A DNA stretch of 64,000 bases from Terfezia claveryi (Eukaryota > Ascomycota > Pezizomycetes > Pezizales > Pezizaceae). Every line of letters starts with the position of its first letter. Positions within the stretch are counted from its first letter, which is position 1. A program made the position numbers and the translations under genes. Below the pieces are notes generated by a model. That model was not told the DNA's origin. It worked only from the letters and a program-made list of their open reading frames with translations, and did not search any database. Where the stretch lies: assembly GCA_015179025.1 (NCBI GenBank), contig WHUX01000221.1, positions 21,300-85,299 of the forward strand, in the 5' to 3' direction. Below are positions 57,914 through 64,000 of this stretch, in pieces.

Positions 57914-58760
57914 ATGGAAGAAACATCACCCGCAATGATTGTTGCTAGCAGCTCTCAAAATCGGGTTGCATTCGCAACGACTTTGGCCCCTACAACGACT
58001 CCTACCACAATCTCTCTTCCTCCTATCATGTCTCCCTTTCCTTCAGCTGTAAGTTCTAGGTCTTTTGCTCTCTCAAAAGACTTTCACCCTGAAGTTAAGC
58101 TCAATGGTATTGAGCCTCTCGAGGGGTTTAAGAACTATGAGAACTGGGCAGCACAGATGACCATGGTTTTTTATACCATAAATGTATTGGATATCGTTGT
58201 TGATGGTGTTCATCCCGATCCAAATGCATCTTCAGTTGAACAGGAGGGGTTCTTGTCTCTTTCAAAACAGGCAATGCTAATCCTTATTCGAGTTATTAGC
58301 AACCCTCTTCTGAATAAGGTGTCTAAATACAGATCACCTCATAATATTTGGAAGTACTTAAGAGAGACTTATTTTAAAGACACTGCTTTTTCATTTGTTC
58401 ACCATGTCGCTTGCCTCGGTGTTCTTTTCTCTGGGAAACTTGAAAAAGGCAAGCCTATATCAGAATTTTTAGATAAATTCGACAGTCAATGGAACAGGGT
58501 CTATCAAATGGCAACCGGTCCTGATGAGTATAGGCAAATGCTCAGAAAATTCCTAGAAGCAGACAAGGCAAAGCGGGATTTCTTATTGGCGGCTTTAAGC
58601 CATGAGTATCCCAATCCGGTGGATAATTTGACTACCAAAGCTAATCTAACATATACAGAAGTCAGACATCATTTTCTGGGACTCGCATCCAATAATCAAT
58701 TGGATCTTTCAGTTAACCCACCTAACCATCAGCAAAAAAAATTCTCCATCATGACGCAGC
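57914..58760 (+). pseudogene. Copia Gag, degraded after the helical domain
   Basis: From the ATG at 57914 the frame starts MEETSPAMIVASSSQNR, then matches the copia Gag layout: LNGIEPLEGFKNYENWAAQM, MVFYTINVLDIVVDG, then YRSPHNIWKYLRETYF, a helical block KLEKGKPISEFLDKFDSQW and RHHFLGLASNNQ. The zinc-knuckle region expected next is not seen. From about 58740 the same frame runs into low-complexity ASHAPCSYYK and APTHAPHAHPQN-type sequence to a stop at 59167, with the neighbouring frame holding PPGAPPNSC-like repeats. I read this as decay by a frameshift. The element is 3' cut off: no protease, integrase or reverse transcriptase follows, and the Plavaka gene begins on the opposite strand. Confidence 0.7.
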
Positions 58761-59137
58761 AACTAGTTTTGTTCCACCTGGTGCACCACCAAATTCCTGC
58801 TGCCTCTCATGCACCCTGTTCATACTACAAAATTTCTGCTCCCACTCATGCACCCCATGCACATCCTCAAAATATATGCTCTACACCTCGAACACCACCA
58901 AATTCCCACTGCCTCTCATACACCCTATGTGCACCCTCAAACTTCAGCAGAAAAAATAAACAAATCTGTATCCGGATGCATCAACTACTTTTATACTATC
59001 CCATGTGTTACAATTTTCTACTTACCTCTATACGCCCCCACACATGCTCTCCTAATATTGGCCTGGCACCTGTTTTACATCTGACACTTCATATTCTTTG
59101 TGGCTCTTCTCTCAACTGGTCACAAGTTTATTATTTC

Positions 59138-62078
59138 CTAATCATAAATCATATTCCATGTCTCTAAGTCTATTCTATTATTTACCAACCAACTTTCCCC
59201 TGGCTCTAATGGTATCAAATGCGCAATCCCTTCTATTTGTGATATCTTAACTATAACCCCTTCCCCACTCATCGGCAATCCAATGCGAACCATCCCTTCT
59301 GTGCCCTGCACAGCATTCAACCCAATGCATTGAAGCAGATTCACATGCGCCAACCGGTGCACCATTCCTGCTATAGTTATTACTTTGAACAATGCATTGA
59401 TTCGTCCTGGTATTCGACCATTCAGCGTCCCTACTGGTGCCTCATCCAATGCACGCTGTCTCCTTACCCATATCCAATCGTATCTTTCCTTCCTGTGAAA
59501 TTTCTCGGTGCATCTAGCATTATGCAAAATGAACCCTTCTCCACTGAATTTTGGCACTGGAATTTGAAGCACCCCATATGAACGAATTTCCTAAACTAAC
59601 AGCTCGGTAGGGTTGGAATCCATACTTCTAACTTCCTGCCTTAAAAACGCTTGCATTGTCAGCACCAGATCTGGCAAGCCAGTTACACGCTCCAGATCCT
59701 CGAGGCTGGATATTAATCCCAACTCAATTTTCCCCCGCAACTTCAAGTAGACCTATTTTCCGACACCTGGCGTCACATCTCCGTTTTGCCTAACCTGGTT
59801 CCATAGATTAAGTGTCAAGTCCTTCATAGCAAAAGTATGATCCCTCGTGTAGGTAGTAACTATCTGTGGTGTTGCATTAACCCTATTACTTCGACGGTAA
59901 GCATCCTTAAGGCCTTTATACATAGCTTCACTGATATTCGTGGAATATTGAGCTAGAGCCCCAAACTTCGGAATCTGTTTGGCATAATGGGAGATTAAAT
60001 AGATTTTTGGGAAATTGAAGTGCGCCCCTTCTTGTAAAATCTCATTCACCAATTCCCGATGGTGCAAGGTATTTTCTTGACGCATCCTAACCTTTTCCGA
60101 TGCCTTAAGGTCTTCAACCAATGATCCCGCTTGTTCTTTCAACAAATCCTTATGTGCTTCTGCAGCAGCCTTTCTTGTTTTCTTATCAGCACAGAACCTC
60201 AAGAACACAGCTTTAGTTTCATGAAACACACGCAAATATTCTTGTAAATAAGAAACTGTCTTATCCGTATGACTAGGATACTGAGTCATGAGATAGAAGT
60301 CAGTGATGCTACGTATGCAGCGAATTGCTCGGTTGAACTCCTGTACCTGACCTCCGGTGGGCCGTGGTTGGTTGGCCTTCCGACGCAATGCCGCGGTAAA
60401 TGTTCCAAGAATGACTTTACTAAAGTTCCGCATTTCCTTTCCCGACCATTGTGAAATAACTCGGTATCCCTTGGTCGGAACTGAAAATCCGGGGTAGGGA
60501 GGCAACCGATGTCAAACATAGTCAAATGCATTAATCCGCTCATAGTATTCTAGAAAACCTTGAATCCAATCCATTAAATGATTTAACACTCCTAGGAGGA
60601 TATTGTGCAAAACATCTGCTCGAACGAGCTTAGGCGGATTTATATTTGGGACTGACCACAAGGCGTTTTTGATGTTTTTAACGCCGTTTGCTTTCAAACT
60701 GACAGCGTCGGAATCATTGTACGCTGCGGCATAATTTTGATGTGAGTGAGCTAGATAACCACTTCCTGAATACTCACCAAGCTTCTCGGTCGGAATTGTG
60801 CAAGAAGGGCAGCGGTTGTTTGCAATACTATGGATTGTAGCATTTTCCATATGGTCAGCGAGCCAACAAAAGAGCTTAGGAAAGCATAAGCGTATGTTCC
60901 CATCAGCACAAACCATCTCGTAGCCTTTCTGACATCTCACGTCAGATAGCGGTTTTAGTAAATGCGCCAAAACATTATGTATGGTTTGCAACGCCTGAAT
61001 TTCCTGCGTTTCTACCGAATACCCAGGTATTTTGTTGATTCGTTTCGGGCCAATCGGTAGTAGTGCAATTGGTATCTAGGCATGCATCGTATGTGTATTG
61101 CGTATGGAGCTTCCGATATTGCCTATACTCATATAAACAGGCCATAACTTTTTGTCTCCAGAGAAATTCGTTAGGTGAGTTTCATCTGATGCTAGTAAAA
61201 TCGGAACAAGTGTCCTGCCTTCAGGTAGCAAAGCCTATCCATTTCAGTTAGTTGGATATCCGACGTAATATACACAAATTGCTCACCTGAGTGTCTTCCC
61301 ACCACTGTGCAGTATGGATCTCACTAAATACCTTGTTCCCTTCATTGTCGTATTCTTGCCGTGGGCCCCAGGCCATCTCGCTAGCATAAACCTTTTGGCA
61401 TAGAAGGTACTTCACTGCTGCAATAATATTCCGATAATAAAAGGCCACCCTCTTGAGTAATGGGTAGTTCACTGTTCCTGAGTGCCAGGAAGGTTCATTT
61501 GCCGCTGCGTCGATAAGCTTATACATTGTATATGCTGACCGAAATTGAACCTCGTGCGTTGGATTGAGGCCTTTCAAGAGGTTATCCTTAAAAAACTGGT
61601 CGATCTTTGACTGTGAGGTCTTTGTAGAATTGAAGAAGCGTGCCAGTCGATAATCAATTGAGGTGTGGAATGGAGCAAACAAATTGAAGTTTCGGTCTTC
61701 CTCCGGAAATACATGTGGACGTATTGGGTTGCCTGCACATGGATAGGTGATTGCATCAATGTGCTGACTTCCCTCATTGGATTTTGGTTCAATACAAAAA
61801 GTTCGAGCCTCCCTATCAGATCCCTCGCTATGGCATGAATCAGAGTAGTAATCAACATCAGCAGATATAATATCTGTGAAATTGACTTCGTCTATATCAT
61901 AATCTAAATTAGTAGTATCTCTGGTGTTGGAGAACTGACGCTTTCGAGACGGTGGCAGTGGCCCATTAAGATCCTTCACGTTTTTTTCAGGATGAACCTT
62001 CTCCAGATGATTTGAATATGCTCCAGCTGAAGTATAGAATCGTGGGCACCATTGGCATAGGGTTTTGTATCTGTTCAT
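59138..62078 (-). pseudogene. Plavaka-type transposase, inactivated by stop codons
   Basis: Exon 1 is 62078-61287; a 52-nt intron (GTGAGC, CTAAC, GATAG; 61286-61235) joins WWEDTQ to ALLPEGRTL in phase; exon 2 runs from 61234 to 59138 in one frame. It starts with a C2H2 finger (CQWCPRFYTSAGAYSNHLEK), then FNLFAPFHTSIDYRLARFF, WGPRQEYDNEGNKVF, LLASDETHLTNFSGDKKLW with a likely catalytic Asp, EMVCADGNIRLCFPKLF, NRCPSCTIPTEKLGEYS and ADVLHNILLGVLNHLMDW. This matches, from memory, the Plavaka branch of CACTA-like fungal transposases. Stops in exon 2: TAG 61076-61078, TGA 60512-60514, TAG 59753-59755 and TAG 59591-59593. The first two replace Trp in conserved contexts. Inverted ends were not identified. 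Confidence 0.75.
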
Positions 62079-62640
62079 TTTGAAACGTCACGGAGGTTGT
62101 AAAATGTTGTAAGAGACAGATTTGTGGTGTAATATTTTCATTAACAGAATCTCAGGGAATAAGCTTCGTAAGTGCCAAGGCTCCAATTGCACTGAATAAA
62201 AGATCCTATCCGACGTGATGCGTTGGATTTTGCCAAGATCGACTGCGCATGATACCCTTGGCCCCACCCCCCTTCCTAATCTTCTCTCTACTTACTTTCT
62301 TCCTTCTACCTACACCAAATACACAACCTTCGCATCCTTCCTTACTTCCCTCTACCATGGAGACTGCCCTCTACCTCTGGAGTCGGGAGAGCTCTTACCT
62401 TCATCTTGTTGCGTCTAAATTCAACGCCGCGATCAGCCAACTGAAGCCACTGCGATCACGCTGGCAAGAACAACAAGATGAGGCTGGGGTGCTTCCTATC
62501 CTTGGTTAAGGTCCTATCTATGACCCTCACTTCAACCATGCCACTTCTTTGCCAAGTTCAGGGCTGCCCAAGGCAATACTTCACTGGATACAAGTTCCGA
62601 CTTCATTGGATACAAGTTCCGACTTCACTAGTTGGAACAC
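62079..62640. other. Spacer with a small plus-strand frame
   Basis: Between the Plavaka start and the next gene. A plus-strand ATG at 62359 opens about 50 codons (METALYLWSRESSYLHLVAS, ending VLPILG) after a pyrimidine-rich leader. No family is recognised and no continuation exon was found, so I do not call it a gene. Confidence 0.3.
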
Positions 62641-62642
62641 TC

Positions 62643-63549
62643 TCATAGTTTATTATGTTTGCTCTCCCCCTTTAATAAAACTACAATTTCCAACCTGAAC
62701 AAAAGAATCACTTCCTGCATGAACCTTGATATTGACTCTTCCATCCCCAAATCATCAATCCTTTCCTCCCTCATCCTTCCTCTCTGACTACGTTTCCATA
62801 GACGTTCGCAACGGGCATGCCGTTGTCTTAGCCGTTGTCTTATCCGCTGCCTCTGATTTGACTTTGCAGATTGAGGAGAAGCTAGATTTGGAGGAGCTAC
62901 TGGAGTTAGGGGACGCATTGGGGTCGGCGGAGGTACGGGAGGGGTTGGAAATAGGACTGCGAGTGGCATATTTTCTTGGTTCTCTAATTCATTACTAGTT
63001 ATAGATAATCCGACTCTAAACGTTTCTTTGCTCACTTACCATGTGGTGATGGTGACGTGGGTGGTACTTCCATATCCTCCTCCATATCCTCAACATCGGT
63101 AGTTAATTCCGATACACTTTGGAGAGGAGCTATCCGCTTACGCCGGCTTCGTGTTCTATATAATGTCTTCGTTGGGTCTTCATTAATACTAAGAAAATAT
63201 TAGCTAGGACTAAGACTCTCGCTCCAATTATGGGAGGGCTCTCGCTCCAATTATGGGAGAGCTCTCGCTCCAATGGGAGGTCTCTCACTCCAATGGGAGG
63301 ACTCTCACTCTAATGGGAGGGCTCTCACTCCAAAGGGGTCTCCTAAGGGGGGCTCTCAACCAAAAGGGGGCTTTCTCAACCAAAGGGGGCTTTCTCAACC
63401 AAAGGGGGCTTTCTCAACCAAAGGGGAGCTTTCTCAACCAAAGGGGGTTTCTTTGCTAAGCTAAGTAGGACATACCTATTAGTACTATCTTTTGGAGATA
63501 GCTCTGGTGGTGGGAACATCAGTTTCTGGCGAGGTTGACGTGAAGGCAT
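62643..63549 (-). CDS. Three-exon basic protein with minisatellite intron, unknown function
   Basis: Exons 63549-63476, 63188-63040 and 62983-62643 join in phase (introns 63475-63189 and 63039-62984; donors GTATGT and GTAAGT, acceptors TTAG). Product 187 residues, starting MPSRQPRQKLMFPPPELSPK and continuing through RTRSRRKRIAPL, an acidic patch DVEDMEEDMEVPP, a Pro-rich run (FPTPPVPPPTPMRPL), an Arg/Gln-rich helix (NQRQRIRQRLRQRHARCER) and a C-terminal hydrophobic segment (SRFMQEVILLFRLEIVVLL). The basic stretch resembles nucleic-acid or nuclear-localising sequence, but no family is recognised. All three junctions preserve reading frame, which supports the model. Intron 1 is built of tandem repeats. 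It may be an accessory gene of the adjacent transposon; this is inference. Confidence 0.55.
63215..63450. repeat. Two adjacent minisatellites within intron 1
   Basis: First array (about 63215-63343): six units of 18-23 bp, consensus CTCTC(G/A)CTCCAATGGGAGGG, the first two carrying an extra ATT. Second array (about 63346-63450): five or six units of about 19 bp, consensus CTTTCTCAACCAAAGGGGG. Both sit inside the predicted 287-nt intron of the 62643-63549 gene. Confidence 0.85.
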
Positions 63550-64000
63550 AATGATAGTAGTGGCAGAATAGCTAATAGTCAATAATAGCAATTAATGTAT
63601 TGCGAATGTTGAGGAGAATAGGTTTATATGTATTAAGAGATTTGGGGGGGGGGGCAAATCAAACCCGTGTCAGTGCTATGGTCTCAATAGTCTCATACCT
63701 AATTGGGAAGGAATTGATGTGAGTGGCATGTACTGCTAGGTATTACAAAGATCTACAAGACAACAGCATATTTAGTGCACTTAGATTCCAACTTAAGTGG
63801 TCGGATGACTTCTGCAACAGGGGCTTGATACAGTGGCTCTAAATGAATTATTAATATTCGGTAGTAGTGCTATCACATACATATGCAATGTCCTAGGTCT
63901 TTCTGACTTAGGAAATTTACTAGAAGGGGTACAAGCTGCTTTCTAAACAGGCTTAGATTTGGGATTGCACTACCAAATAACTTGAGTCTAGCACCTTTGT
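63550..64000. other. Gene-free window end
   Basis: No supported gene. A G run of 10 lies at about 63645-63654. The sequence is AT-rich with no recognisable motif. Confidence 0.35.

Noticed and set aside
63253..63464. Overlapping repetitive frames (MGELSLQWE and LNQRGLSQPKG types)
   Set aside because: These are translations of the two intron minisatellites and carry no coding signal of their own.
1..64000. CRISPR arrays, bacterial operons or ribosome binding sites
   Set aside because: The sequence is eukaryotic with spliced genes; tandem repeats seen are minisatellites without unique equal-length spacers.
1..64000. A biosynthetic gene cluster
   Set aside because: The conserved genes belong to unrelated housekeeping pathways and no polyketide, peptide or terpene synthase is present.

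Overview
This window looks like a transposon-rich stretch of nuclear DNA from a filamentous ascomycete fungus (Pezizomycotina). Genes have short introns (about 48-125 nt) with GTRNGT donors, CTAAC-like branch points and YAG acceptors. The conserved proteins are eukaryotic and fungal in type, and between them lie fungal transposons (copia, Tad-like LINE, Mutator-like, Plavaka, Tc1/mariner) in various states of decay. Genus-level placement cannot be read from the sequence.

Layout. 1-1.8 kb: 5' part of a copia retrotransposon on the minus strand abutting a LINE ORF1 relic. 1.8-12.7 kb: gene-poor DNA with hairpins, tandem repeats, and decayed genes (serine-protease-like; a P-loop gene whose two halves lie in opposite orientation). 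12.7-20 kb: an intact gene island with an auxin-efflux-carrier family transporter (+), mitochondrial glycine-cleavage T protein (+) and diphthamide synthesis protein DPH2 (-). 20.6-24.8 kb: an AAA+ ATPase pseudogene, an RGG-rich protein gene and a GH51 arabinofuranosidase pseudogene. 26.4-29.1 kb: a membrane-anchored kinase-like gene (-). 29.7-31 kb: repeat cluster. 32-33.4 kb: secreted GH18 chitinase with four exons (-). 34-37 kb: gene-poor, with a Tc1/mariner transposase relic. 37.4-41.5 kb: the seven-exon gene for the second-largest subunit of RNA polymerase I (-). 43-45.5 kb: a complete Mutator-like element with 107-bp inverted repeats and an 8-bp target duplication. 47.3-56.3 kb: one gene for a roughly 2,960-residue EF-hand, coiled-coil, C-terminally membrane-anchored protein (+). 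57.3-59.1 kb: copia LTR plus gag (+). 59.1-62.1 kb: a Plavaka transposase with several nonsense codons (-). 62.6-63.5 kb: a small three-exon gene whose first intron is made largely of two minisatellites.

The conserved genes are unlinked housekeeping or secretory functions (one-carbon/glycine metabolism, translation factor modification, rRNA transcription, wall remodelling) and do not form a cluster. Most other DNA is repeats. Two families of very short TA-flanked palindromic elements recur through the window. Nonsense codons in the Plavaka copy replace two tryptophans (TGG to TAG or TGA), and the Mutator-like copy carries similar stops; this fits repeat-induced point mutation or a comparable G:C to A:T process. 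The least explained objects are the giant tail-anchored coiled-coil protein, the kinase-like membrane protein, the minisatellite-intron gene and the 80-90 bp palindromic element family.
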